A program made the translations under genes and the position numbers. A model generated the notes under the pieces. The model saw nothing but the letters and a program-made list of their open reading frames with translations, was not told where the DNA came from and searched no databases. From positions 7,035-71,034 of the forward strand of contig JAJDVB010000135.1 of NCBI GenBank assembly GCA_022826345.1: a DNA stretch of 64,000 nucleotides, written 5' to 3'. Source of the stretch: Alphaproteobacteria bacterium (GTDB taxonomy: Bacteria; Pseudomonadota; Alphaproteobacteria; UBA828). Shown piece by piece: positions 25,513 to 33,844 of the stretch. How positions within the stretch are numbered: the stretch's first letter is position 1; each line of letters begins with the position of its first letter.

Positions 25513-26577
25513 ATGAGGGATGTGCGCAAGGGGCGGGGGGCAGCGAGCAATCGGAGCGGGCGGTACGAGCGCCACGAACGCGAAGTCTTCGACGACGGCT
25601 GGAGCACCATCGATGAGCCGCAGGCGCCGCTCCGCACCGAGGTTCGGCACGATGCCAGCCGCACGGTGATCACCCGCAATAGCTCCCCCGACCTCGGCTT
25701 CGACCGTTCCATTAACGTCTATCGCGGCTGCGAGCACGGCTGCGTCTATTGCTACGCGCGGCCCACCCACGCCTTTCTCGGGCTCTCGCCCGGCCAGGAC
25801 TTCGAGAGCCGCATCTTCGCCAAGCATGACGCGCCAGCCCAACTGGAGCGCGAGCTGGCGCGCCCCGGCTACCGGTGCCGCATGATCGCGATGGGCACCA
25901 ACACCGATCCGTACCAGCCGACCGAGAGGCGCCTCGCACTCACGCGGGGCGTGCTCGAGGTGCTGGACCGTTGCGATCATCCCGTCGGCATCGTGACCAA
26001 GTCCGCGCTGGTGACGCGCGACGCGGACATCCTCTCCCGTATGGCGCGGCGCAGGCTCGCCACGGTCGTGCTCTCGGTCACGACGCTGGACCGCGACCTC
26101 GCCCGCTCCATGGAGCCGCGCGCATCGACGCCTACAAGGCGGTTGGAGGCGATCAAGGCACTGAGCGATGTCGGGGTGCCGGTGGGGGTGATGGTGGCGC
26201 CCATCGTCCCCGGCCTCACCGACCACGAGGTGGAATCGATCCTCAAGGCCGCCGGCGAGGCCGGTGCGGTCCGCGCAGGCTACGTCCTCCTGCGGTTGCC
26301 GCTGGAAGTCCGCGAGCTTTTCCTGGAATGGCTTTCGGTCCACGCGCCCAACAAGGCCAAGCGCGTGGTCTCCCTGTTGCAGGGGATGCGCGCGGGGCAG
26401 CTCAACGACCCCAACTTCGGCTCCCGCATGACCGGCGCCGGCCCCTACGCCGACCTTATCGCTTCGCGCTTCGCCGCGGCGACGAAGCGCCTGGGAATGG
26501 CGCGGCGCGGGCCCGACCTCGACACCGGGCACTTCCGCCCGCCCTCCTGCGGCCCAGCGCAACTCGCGCTGTTCTGA
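25513..26577 (+). CDS. PA0069/Rv2578c-family radical SAM protein (spore photoproduct lyase-like)
   Basis: This 354-residue radical SAM enzyme has an iron-sulfur motif Cys73-x3-Cys77-x2-Cys80 (RGCEHGCVYCYAR). The family-specific segments KGRGAASNRSGRYE at the N-terminus, TVITRNSSPDLGFDRSIN just before it, and MGTNTDPYQPTER after it are all present. The family is related to spore photoproduct lyase and appears in DNA-damage regulons in several bacteria. An exact LexA box directly upstream fits that. The ATG at 25513 was preferred to 25483 because the latter lies in the operator. The reaction is not established. rnhB follows after 38 bases. Confidence 0.88.
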   Translation: MRDVRKGRGAASNRSGRYERHEREVFDDGWSTIDEPQAPLRTEVRHDASRTVITRNSSPDLGFDRSINVYRGCEHGCVYCYARPTHAFLGLSPGQDFESRIFAKHDAPAQLERELARPGYRCRMIAMGTNTDPYQPTERRLALTRGVLEVLDRCDHPVGIVTKSALVTRDADILSRMARRRLATVVLSVTTLDRDLARSMEPRASTPTRRLEAIKALSDVGVPVGVMVAPIVPGLTDHEVESILKAAGEAGAVRAGYVLLRLPLEVRELFLEWLSVHAPNKAKRVVSLLQGMRAGQLNDPNFGSRMTGAGPYADLIASRFAAATKRLGMARRGPDLDTGHFRPPSCGPAQLALF

Positions 26578-26615
26578 GCCGCCGGCGCGCACGCCAAGCG
26601 TGCTAGAACGGCTTC

Positions 26616-27254
26616 ATGGCAGCGAGGCGCAAGCAGCAGGAGCAGCCCGATCTTTCGCTGGAACACGCAGCCGGCGGACGCGTGGCCGGCATCGACGAGG
26701 CAGGCCGTGGCCCGTGGGCAGGGCCGGTGGTCGCGGCAGCGGTGGTGTTCCATCCGGGCGGCCCATCGCCTCCGCTGCATGCCGCGATCACCGATTCCAA
26801 GCTGCTCAAAGCGGAGCAGCGCGCCGCACTCCAGCCGGCGATTCTGGCCAGCGCCGATACCGCCGTCGGCATCGCCAGCGTCGCCGAGATCGATAGCATG
26901 AACATCCTCCAGGCCACGCTGCTCGCCATGCGCCGTGCCGTCGCCCGCCTCGGCGAAGTTCCCGACCTGGCGCTGGTAGACGGCAACCGTGCGCCCCGCC
27001 TGCCCTGCCCGGTGCGGACGGTGGTGGGCGGTGACCGCAAGAGCCTCTCGATCGCCGCGGCCTCCATCGTCGCCAAGATGACGAGGGACCGGCTGATGGC
27101 GCGCCTCGCGGCGGACTATCCGGGCTACGGCTGGGAGCGGAACGCCGGCTACGGCACGGCAGAGCACCAGGCGGGGCTCGCGCGGCTGGGGCCGTGCGCG
27201 CAGCACCGGCGCTCCTTTCGTCCGATCCGCGAACTCCTGGAAGACCAACCGTGA
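26616..27254 (+). CDS. rnhB: Ribonuclease HII
   Basis: This 212-residue enzyme removes ribonucleotides from DNA and RNA primers. The catalytic motif GIDEAGRGPWAGPVV holds the Asp-Glu-Gly residues. A further Asp lies in VDGNRAP and the family block SIAAASIVAKMTRDRLM is intact. A -10-like TAGAAC ends six bases before the ATG and there is no Shine-Dalgarno sequence, which fits a leaderless mRNA. The stop overlaps the next GTG start by four bases. Placement beside a LexA-controlled radical SAM gene gives a small genome-maintenance neighbourhood. Confidence 0.95.
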   Translation: MAARRKQQEQPDLSLEHAAGGRVAGIDEAGRGPWAGPVVAAAVVFHPGGPSPPLHAAITDSKLLKAEQRAALQPAILASADTAVGIASVAEIDSMNILQATLLAMRRAVARLGEVPDLALVDGNRAPRLPCPVRTVVGGDRKSLSIAAASIVAKMTRDRLMARLAADYPGYGWERNAGYGTAEHQAGLARLGPCAQHRRSFRPIRELLEDQP

Positions 27255-27835
27255 GCAGCCGCGTGTCCGGCGACGATCTCGTCGTCCATCCGCCGAACAT
27301 TCTCCGCTGGCGCGGGCGCCGCTTCGCCTGCGCCGTCGGCTGGGGCGGGGTGCGGACCAACAAGCGCGAGGGCGACGGCGCGACGCCAGCCGGCCGCTTT
27401 CCCCTCCGCCAGGTCCTCTATCGGCCTGATCGGGTGGCGCCGCCGCGCACCGCCCTCTCCATCGCGCCGCTGAGCCCGGACGACGGCTGGTGCGACGATC
27501 CTGCCCATCCGCTGCTCTACAACCGGCCGCTCCGCTTGCCCCACGAGGCCCGCCACGAGGAGCTCTGGCGGGCGGACCATGTGTACGACCTGATCGTCAT
27601 CCTCGGCCACAATGACGCGCCTGTGGTGCCGGCCCTCGGGAGCGCCGTGTTCCTCCACGTGGCCCAGCCGGACTACGCGCCGACCGCAGGCTGCGTCGCC
27701 GTGGCGGCAGGCGATCTGCTGACGATCCTGGCCGGCGTGAGCAAACGCGCGTGTCTCCGCGTGCCATCCGCCGCAGCGCCTCCCGCCAGTTGCAGAAAGC
27801 CGTCCCTGGTTTTCGGCGGCATCGGATTCCAGTAG
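27251..27835 (+). CDS. L,D-transpeptidase-type (YkuD) protein
   Basis: This 194-residue protein carries a YkuD-like domain. GWGGVRTNKREGDGATPAGRFPL is the substrate-side motif, and HVAQPDYAPTAGCVAVAAGDL contains the catalytic His and Cys in the H-x(12-14)-GC pattern. No signal peptide is visible, which is usual for this short alphaproteobacterial subgroup with a PNILRWRGRRFACAVG-type N-terminus. The GTG start overlaps the rnhB stop (GTGA), so translation is coupled. It probably acts on peptidoglycan cross-links, but the export route is unclear. Confidence 0.8.
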   Translation: MSSRVSGDDLVVHPPNILRWRGRRFACAVGWGGVRTNKREGDGATPAGRFPLRQVLYRPDRVAPPRTALSIAPLSPDDGWCDDPAHPLLYNRPLRLPHEARHEELWRADHVYDLIVILGHNDAPVVPALGSAVFLHVAQPDYAPTAGCVAVAAGDLLTILAGVSKRACLRVPSAAAPPASCRKPSLVFGGIGFQ

Positions 27836-27872
27836 GGTGCCAAGCAATCCGAAACGGAGGAGGTCGTATCCC

Positions 27873-28883
27873 ATGAAGAAACTCGCTCTCGCATTTCTGG
27901 CCGCCGCCGCTCTGGCTGTGGCAGGGCCCGTCAGCGCCCAGGAAGACATGCCGTTCGCGCTTGACTGGAAGTTCGAAGGTCCCTCAGGGCCGTACTTTGC
28001 GGCCATCGACAACGGCCACTTCGAAGCTGCCGGACTCAACGTCGAGATCTCCGCCGGCCAGGGCTCTCTGGATGCAATTCCCAAGGTCGCGACCGGTGCC
28101 TTCCCGGTCGGCTTCGCGGACATCAACTCTCTGGTCAAGTTCCTGGACCAGAATCCCGGCGCACCGGTGATCGCGGTCATGATGATCTATGACAAGCCGC
28201 CGTTCGCCGTCGTCGGCCGCAAGAGCCTCGGCGTCAGCGTGCCGAAGGATCTCGAGGGGCGGGTGCTCGGAGCGCCGCCGCCGGATGGTGCCTGGGCCCA
28301 GTTCCCGGCCTTCGCCACCGCCAACGACCTCGACATGGACAAGATCACCGTCGAGCCGGTCGGCTTCCCGACCCGCGAGCCGATGCTCGCAGAAGGTAAC
28401 GTGGATGCCGTTACAGGCTATTCCTTCTCATCCTTCCTGAATCTCGTGCGCCTCGGCGTGCCGGAGGATGACATTTCGACCATCCTGATGGCGGATTACG
28501 GTCTCGCGCTCTACGGGAACGCGATCATCGTGAACACCGACTATGCGGCGGCCAACGCCGACAATGTCACGGGATTCATCACCGCCGTGGCGAAGGGGTG
28601 GAAGGATGCCATCGCCGATCCGGCGAAGGCCATTGAGTCGCTGGTGAAGCGGAACCCCGCCGCCGATGCGGCGCTCGAGACTCGCCGGCTTCAGCTCTCC
28701 ATCGACGCCAACGTGCTGACCGACTACACGAGCGCCTACGGAATCGGCGGCATCGATGCTGCGCGCATGGACAAGGCGCTGATGCAGATTGCGGAGACCT
28801 ACGAGTTCCAGAACGAGCCGGACGCTTCGCTCTATTTCACGGACGCCTATCTGCCTGCGGCTGAAATGAGGATGCTCCAGTAG
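27873..28883 (+). CDS. Nitrate/taurine-type ABC importer binding protein (NMT1/ThiY-like)
   Basis: This 336-residue protein has a Sec signal (MKKLALAFLAAAALAVAGP, cleavage near VSAQ). The mature start FALDWKFEGPSGPYFAAIDN and ISAGQGSLDAIPKVATG are typical of NMT1/SsuA-like proteins that bind pyrimidine precursors, taurine, riboflavin or related compounds. The ATG at 27873 has a GGAGGAGG Shine-Dalgarno sequence. It is the first gene of a binding-protein, ATPase, permease operon. The PLP enzyme that follows suggests an amino compound as substrate, by context only. Confidence 0.87.
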   Translation: MKKLALAFLAAAALAVAGPVSAQEDMPFALDWKFEGPSGPYFAAIDNGHFEAAGLNVEISAGQGSLDAIPKVATGAFPVGFADINSLVKFLDQNPGAPVIAVMMIYDKPPFAVVGRKSLGVSVPKDLEGRVLGAPPPDGAWAQFPAFATANDLDMDKITVEPVGFPTREPMLAEGNVDAVTGYSFSSFLNLVRLGVPEDDISTILMADYGLALYGNAIIVNTDYAAANADNVTGFITAVAKGWKDAIADPAKAIESLVKRNPAADAALETRRLQLSIDANVLTDYTSAYGIGGIDAARMDKALMQIAETYEFQNEPDASLYFTDAYLPAAEMRMLQ

Positions 28884-28910
28884 CCTGACTGCGGCAGAGT
28901 TTTCCACATA

Positions 28911-28958
28911 CGCCGGCCGGGGAGTCGGTTTCGATGGATACAACCTCTCCGGCCGGCG
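28911..28958 (+). promoter_or_regulatory. Hairpin enclosing the ATPase ribosome-binding site and start codon
   Basis: Bases 28911-28923 can pair with 28946-28958 over 13 positions (12 Watson-Crick and one G-U). The GGGGAG Shine-Dalgarno sequence lies partly in the 5' arm, and the ATG (28934-28936) lies in the loop. Such a structure would restrict ribosome access and lower ATPase synthesis relative to the binding protein encoded just upstream. Confidence 0.5.
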
Positions 28959-29803
28959 ACCAAACGCGGGCGCCAGAGGAAGGCCGGCCTGTCGGCGGGC
29001 AGCCTCCCACGGATGCCCTGATCGACATCAGGGACGTCAAGCTGACCTACGAGACGAAGGACGGAAGGCTGCCCGTCCTCGATGGCGTCGACATGCAGGT
29101 TCCCGAGGGCGGCTTCGTGGCCGTGGTCGGCCCGTCCGGTTGCGGCAAGTCAACCCTCACGCGCCTGATCGCCGGCCTGCTGGAGCCCAATGCGGGAGAA
29201 GTCTGGCTGCACGGGGAGCGGGTTACCGGCCCCAAATCCTCGGTCGGCATGGCGTTCCAGAACCCGGTCCTGCTCGAGTGGCGTTCCGTACTGCGCAACG
29301 TGACGCTGCCACTCGAGCTCGTGGCCCCGCGCATGCCAAAGCGGGAGAAAGAGGAGCGCGCGCTCGAGCTTCTGACCCTCGTCGGCCTCGAGGGATTCGA
29401 GCGCAAGCGTCCGAGCGAGCTTTCGGGCGGCATGCGCCAGCGCGCCTCGCTTTGCCGCTCGATCGTGCACAAGCCGGAGGTGCTCATCCTTGATGAGCCT
29501 TTCGGGGCGCTGGACGCGTTTACGCGCGAAGACCTCTGGCAGACGATGCAGAAGGTGAAGTCGGAGGAGCCGTTCACCGGCGTCATGATCACGCACGATC
29601 TGCGGGAATCTATCTTTCTCGCGGATCAAGTGATCGTGCTGTCCGGCCGTCCGGCATTCACGCAATACAAGATGGATGTCCCGTGGAAGGGCGAACGGGA
29701 TCTCGGCCTCCTCTACACCGCGGAGGGGGCAGAAATGCTGGGGGAACTTCGGGACCAGATACAGATCGCGCAGGGCAGAGCCCCGCGGGAGGAAGGCGAA
29801 TGA
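28934..29803 (+). CDS. Nitrate/taurine-type ABC importer ATPase (SsuB/TauB-like)
   Basis: This 289-residue ATPase has Walker [11 protein letters not shown]-loop AFQNPVLLEWRSV, signature LSGGMRQRASLCRSI and Walker B VLILDEPFGALD. It has an extra N-terminal stretch of about 30 polar residues rich in Pro/Gly. Its start region is folded into a strong GC hairpin that also covers the Shine-Dalgarno sequence. The stop overlaps the permease ATG by four bases (ATGA), so permease output should follow ATPase output. Confidence 0.9.
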   Translation: MDTTSPAGDQTRAPEEGRPVGGQPPTDALIDIRDVKLTYETKDGRLPVLDGVDMQVPEGGFVAVVGPSGCGKSTLTRLIAGLLEPNAGEVWLHGERVTGPKSSVGMAFQNPVLLEWRSVLRNVTLPLELVAPRMPKREKEERALELLTLVGLEGFERKRPSELSGGMRQRASLCRSIVHKPEVLILDEPFGALDAFTREDLWQTMQKVKSEEPFTGVMITHDLRESIFLADQVIVLSGRPAFTQYKMDVPWKGERDLGLLYTAEGAEMLGELRDQIQIAQGRAPREEGE

Positions 29804-30558
29804 ACTGGCGCCTTTTTGCGCCGGTTATCGCGATCATCGTGTTCGCCCTGCTCTGGGAGGCCGTGGTTTGGGTGAACGACTGGCCCAACTACAAGATGGC
29901 CTCACCCTCGGATCTTGGACCTGCCTTCTGGAAGTTCCGCTGGCTCTTTCTCGAGTACGGGTGGGACACGCTCTGGCGAACCGTGGCGGGGCTCCTTCTG
30001 TCCGTGGCCGTCGGCGTGCTTCTCGGCATGGTCATGGGGCTGAACCGGACCATGCGAGATGCGCTTTACCCGTTGCTCGTCGGCTTCAACGCCATACCCA
30101 AGGCGACCGTCGTCCCCATCATCGCGCTGCTGTTCGTCGGCGCGCACGACATGAACACGATCCTGATCGCGTTCCTGATTTCCTTCTTCCCAATCGCCGT
30201 TTCAGTCTCGATCGGCCTCTCCACGCTCGAGCCGGAATACCGTGACATCCTCGCCGCGCTCGGCGCCTCCCGCTTCACGATCTTCTGGAAGATTGCGCTT
30301 CCGAAGACGCTGCCGGAGTTCTTCGGGGCCCTCAAGGTTGCGGTCACGCTTGCCTTCATCGGCACGAACCTGATGGAGATCGTGGAACCGCATGGACGCG
30401 GCCTCGGCCATCTTTTCGACAGCGGCAAGATAAGCGCGGACTATCCCCTGATGTTTGCCGTGCTCATTGCGCTCGCTGCCCTTGGCATTCTGCTCTTCTA
30501 CGTCGTCGTGGTGCTGGAGCGCATCTTCGCCGGCTGGGCCGAGCGCTCTCCGACGTGA
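29800..30558 (+). CDS. Nitrate/taurine-type ABC importer permease (SsuC/TauC-like)
   Basis: This 252-residue permease has five or six hydrophobic segments. The N-terminal LFAPVIAIIVFALLWEAVVW is followed by a TauC-type LWRTVAGLLLSVAVGVLLGM segment, NAIPKATVVPIIALLF, and the EAA loop YRDILAALGASRFTIFWKIALP. The ATG overlaps the ATPase stop and has a GGAGGAAGG Shine-Dalgarno sequence inside the upstream gene. A PLP-enzyme gene follows after 57 bases. Confidence 0.9.
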   Translation: MNWRLFAPVIAIIVFALLWEAVVWVNDWPNYKMASPSDLGPAFWKFRWLFLEYGWDTLWRTVAGLLLSVAVGVLLGMVMGLNRTMRDALYPLLVGFNAIPKATVVPIIALLFVGAHDMNTILIAFLISFFPIAVSVSIGLSTLEPEYRDILAALGASRFTIFWKIALPKTLPEFFGALKVAVTLAFIGTNLMEIVEPHGRGLGHLFDSGKISADYPLMFAVLIALAALGILLFYVVVVLERIFAGWAERSPT

Positions 30559-30615
30559 CCCAGGTAAGGCTTGCAAGCTAGGATCGCGCCCGACGATTCC
30601 GCAAGGGAGGCAACG

Positions 30616-31920
30616 GTGGACATCGCGGCGCTGCGCGCGGCCGGCGCGCGTCATCTGATCCAGGGCGAGCTGCTCTCGGACGTGGTTCCGGCGGCGGAAG
30701 GGCCGGTCTTCGTCCGTGCCGACGGCGCGGAGATCTTCGATTCCGAGGGGAAGCCCTACCTCGACTTCAACTCGGGCCAGATGTGCTCCGCGATCGGTCA
30801 CAACAACCCGCGCGTGACCCAGGCGGTGCGGGAGGGCCTGGGAACGCTCACCCACGCGAGCTCGGTCTATTTCAACGAGCCGCAGCTGCGGCTCGCCGCA
30901 CGGCTTGCGGAGACTTTCGACGCGCCGCTCAGCCGCTCTCTCTTCATCCAGTCGGGCGCGGATTCCAACGAGGCGGCGGTGCTCTTCGCCAGGCGTGCGA
31001 CCGGGCGCAGCGGCGTCGGCGCGCTGCATCTGGCCTTCCACGGCTATACCGACGTCACCCGCGCCATCAGCTTCGCCGCAACCACCGCCGGCAACGGCCC
31101 CTCCATCCCGGACGTGCACGCGATCCCCGCGCCCTACGCCTACCGCTCGCCGGTGGGGGCGGACGGCGACGAGTGGTGGGCGCCGCTGCTCGCCATCGCC
31201 TTCGACCTGCTCGACCGCGAGTGCCCGAACAATCTCGCGGCGGTCATCGCCGAGCCGCTGATCAGCGCGGGCGGGGTGATCGAGATGCCACCCGGCTACC
31301 TGAAGGCGCTCAAGGCGGGGCTGGAAGCGCGGGGCGCGCTGCTGATTCTGGACGAAGCGCAGACCGGGCTCGGCAAGCTCGGCACCCTTTACGCCTACCA
31401 GCAGCACGGCGTGGTGCCGGACATCATGACGCTGTCCAAGCACTTCGGCGGGGGGCTCCCCATCAGCGCCATGGTGACGACGGACGCGATCGCCGAGCGC
31501 GCGCTTGACGGCGGGCTCACCTTCGGCCACTCGCACTCCTCCGATCCCATCGCCTGCACGGCCGGCCTCGCCAGCCTGGACGAAATCCTGATCGAGGATC
31601 TGCCCGCCAAGGCACGGGCGATCGGCACGTACTGGCGCCAGCGCATGGAGAGCCTGCAGCAGCGCTTCCCCATGATCGGCGACCTGCGCGGGAAGGGCTG
31701 CCTGCAAGGGGTCGAGCTGGTGCGTGACCGCGCCACCAAGGAGCCCGCGAGCGAAGAGGCGAAGGAAATCTTCCGCGAAAGCCTCGGCGAGGGGCTGCTC
31801 TTCTCGGTGCGTGGCCAGCACCGTAACGTGCTCCGCTTCGTGCCGCCCTTCTGCACCAGCGAAGCGCAGATCGACCGCGCCGCCGCGATCCTGGAGCGCG
31901 CGCTGGCGCGCCACGGCTGA
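30616..31920 (+). CDS. 2,2-dialkylglycine decarboxylase-like class III PLP enzyme
   Basis: This 434-residue class III aminotransferase fold protein closely resembles dialkylglycine decarboxylase (433 residues). Shared stretches are YLDFNSGQM (with Gln55, the counterpart of the substrate-carboxylate Gln52), QSGADSNEAA, AIPAPYAYRSP, NNLAAVIAEPLISAGG, LLILDEAQTGLGKLGT and the PLP-lysine site TLSKHFGGGLP with Lys275. Dialkylglycine decarboxylase converts 2-aminoisobutyrate plus pyruvate to acetone, CO2 and alanine. A GTG start at 30616 has a GGGAGG Shine-Dalgarno sequence. It lies after an ABC importer and before an MFS carrier. A related omega-aminotransferase role cannot be excluded. Confidence 0.72.
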   Translation: MDIAALRAAGARHLIQGELLSDVVPAAEGPVFVRADGAEIFDSEGKPYLDFNSGQMCSAIGHNNPRVTQAVREGLGTLTHASSVYFNEPQLRLAARLAETFDAPLSRSLFIQSGADSNEAAVLFARRATGRSGVGALHLAFHGYTDVTRAISFAATTAGNGPSIPDVHAIPAPYAYRSPVGADGDEWWAPLLAIAFDLLDRECPNNLAAVIAEPLISAGGVIEMPPGYLKALKAGLEARGALLILDEAQTGLGKLGTLYAYQQHGVVPDIMTLSKHFGGGLPISAMVTTDAIAERALDGGLTFGHSHSSDPIACTAGLASLDEILIEDLPAKARAIGTYWRQRMESLQQRFPMIGDLRGKGCLQGVELVRDRATKEPASEEAKEIFRESLGEGLLFSVRGQHRNVLRFVPPFCTSEAQIDRAAAILERALARHG

Positions 31921-31977
31921 GACGCCCATGACGTTCATTCGCGGCCTGGCCCTGGGGGCGGCCGGCGGGACACGCCC

Positions 31978-33180
31978 ATGAGCCGGCCTGCCGTAAGCGT
32001 TATCGCGCTCGTCCTCTGTGCGGCGCTGGTGCTGACCATCAGCAACGGGATTCGCAGCAGCTTCGGCCTCTTCCTCACGCCGATGAGCCTCGACATCGGG
32101 ATCTCGCGCGAGACCTTTGCGCTGGCCATCGCGATTCAGGGCCTCGTCTGGGGGATCAGTCAGCCGGTCTTCGGCGCGCTCGCCGACCGCCATGGGGCTG
32201 TGCCGGTCGTCCTGCTGGGAATCGTGATCTACGTCGCAGGCCTGCTCTGGATGGCCTGGGCCGACGGCGCGGTCGGGCTGCACATGAGCCAAGGTGTGCT
32301 CGTTGCGCTTGGCATCAGCGCCACCGGGTTCGCGGTGGTGCTCGGGCCGGTGGGCCGCGCCGTGCCGCCGGAGAAGCGCAGCATGGCGCTTGGCATCGCC
32401 GCCGCCGGCGGCTCCTTCGGCCAGTTCGCGCTGGCCCCGGTCGGCGGCGCCTTGATCGACGGCGTCGGCTGGTCCATGGCGCTCATCGCCTACTGTGGGA
32501 TCGCGGCAATGATGTTGCCGTGCCTGATCGGCATGCGCGGCAGCCACACGCCGCCCGAGGGCAGCGCCCAGTCGTTGGGCGAGGCGCTGGTCGAGGCCCG
32601 CGCCCACGGCGGCTTCTGGCTGCTGTGCGGCGGCTTCTTCGTTTGCGGCTTCCACGTCTATTTCATCGCCACCCATTTGCCGACCTTCGTCACCGATGCG
32701 GGGCTGGCACCGATGCTGGGGGCGACGTCGATTGCCGTAATCGGCCTCGGCAATATCGTCGGCACCTTCGCCGCCGGTTGGCTCGGCGACCGCTACCGCA
32801 AGAAGCACGTGCTCTCGCTCTTCTACCTGGGCCGGGCAGCGGTCTACGGCTGCTTCCTCGTGGTGCCGATAACCGAGGCGAGCGTGCTAGTGCTCTCCGC
32901 CCTGATGGGCCTGCTCTGGCTGGGCACCGTGCCGCTTACCAGCGGCCTCGTCGCCCAGATCTTCGGACCGCGTTATCTGGGCGCGCTCTTCGGCATCGTG
33001 TTCTTCAGCCACCAGCTCGGCTCTTTCCTCGGCGCCTGGCTCGGCGGCTACGTCTACGACACAACCGGCTCCTACGATGCGGTGTGGATGGCTGCGGTGG
33101 CGTTGGGCGTGGCGGCAGCAGCGCTGCACTGGCCGATCCGCGACCGGCCGCTCGTGCGCCAGGAGGTCGGCACGGCCTAG
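31978..33180 (+). CDS. MFS transporter
   Basis: This 400-residue protein has about twelve hydrophobic segments and a major-facilitator loop-2 motif after the second or third segment (FGALADRHGAVPVV), repeated in the second half (GWLGDRYRKKHVL). It resembles the oxalate/formate antiporter and monocarboxylate-type subgroup (SNGIRSSFGLFLTPM near the N-terminus). It follows the PLP-enzyme gene by 57 bases. It may export or import the carbonyl or amino acid product of that enzyme, which is inference from position. The Shine-Dalgarno sequence is weak. Confidence 0.85.
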   Translation: MSRPAVSVIALVLCAALVLTISNGIRSSFGLFLTPMSLDIGISRETFALAIAIQGLVWGISQPVFGALADRHGAVPVVLLGIVIYVAGLLWMAWADGAVGLHMSQGVLVALGISATGFAVVLGPVGRAVPPEKRSMALGIAAAGGSFGQFALAPVGGALIDGVGWSMALIAYCGIAAMMLPCLIGMRGSHTPPEGSAQSLGEALVEARAHGGFWLLCGGFFVCGFHVYFIATHLPTFVTDAGLAPMLGATSIAVIGLGNIVGTFAAGWLGDRYRKKHVLSLFYLGRAAVYGCFLVVPITEASVLVLSALMGLLWLGTVPLTSGLVAQIFGPRYLGALFGIVFFSHQLGSFLGAWLGGYVYDTTGSYDAVWMAAVALGVAAAALHWPIRDRPLVRQEVGTA

Positions 33181-33245
33181 GACGTATCGGAGCGAATAAC
33201 GATAAGTTGCTTGGCGCGTCGGGCGCAGCGGGTTTACGCTGGCGT

Positions 33246-33824
33246 ATGGTGCCCTGGAGACGCTGCCTGCGATGCCTGCCTGCGCTGGCACTCGCGCTGC
33301 TGCTAGCACTCGGTGCCACGGGAACTGCCTTGGCGGATCAGAACGACCCAGCGCTGGACGGCCTCTTCCGCGACCTCAAGGCCGCCCAGAGCCCGCAGCT
33401 GGTCCGCCAGATCGAGGCACAGATCTGGGCCCGCTGGTTCGACACCGGCTCCGAAAAGATGGACCGGATGCTCCGGGCGGGCGATATCGCGCTCTCCACG
33501 GGTCAGTACAATCGGTCGTACGCAATCCTTAACGGAGTCATCGAACTCCGGCCCGACCTTTCCGAAGGCTGGAACCGCCGCGCGACGCTGCGCTACCTGA
33601 TGGGCGACTACGAGGGCTCGATCGCCGACATCGCTGAGACTCTCAAGCGCGAGCCGCGCCACTTCGGCGCTCTCTCTGGTTTGGGTCTTTGCCAGCTCAG
33701 GCTCGGCAACGAGGAGGAGGCGCTCGACGCGTTCGAACGTGCGCTGATTCACAACCCCCACATGCAGGGTGTGAAGCGAAACGTTAAGGAGCTTCGCGAC
33801 CGGCTCGGCCGCCACGCGATCTGA
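33246..33824 (+). CDS. Exported TPR protein
   Basis: This 192-residue protein has a Sec signal (basic MVPWRRCLRC, hydrophobic LPALALALLLALGATGTALA) and then two to three tetratricopeptide repeats: LRAGDIALSTGQYNRSYAIL, RRATLRYLMGDYEGSIADI and LSGLGLCQLRLGNEEEALDA. The pattern LDGLFRDLKAA at the mature start recurs in a TPR family seen in many alphaproteobacteria. A -35/-10 pair TTGGCG-N18-TACGCT ends five bases before the ATG, which predicts a leaderless mRNA. A much longer upstream frame overlapping the MFS gene was rejected. Its partner is unknown. Confidence 0.8.
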   Translation: MVPWRRCLRCLPALALALLLALGATGTALADQNDPALDGLFRDLKAAQSPQLVRQIEAQIWARWFDTGSEKMDRMLRAGDIALSTGQYNRSYAILNGVIELRPDLSEGWNRRATLRYLMGDYEGSIADIAETLKREPRHFGALSGLGLCQLRLGNEEEALDAFERALIHNPHMQGVKRNVKELRDRLGRHAI

Positions 33825-33844
33825 ACGTCCGGCGCAGGCGCCAC

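Noticed and set aside
25057..26592. Open frame of 511 codons on the minus strand
   Set aside because: It is antisense to the radical SAM gene and the end of the permease gene and has no domain.
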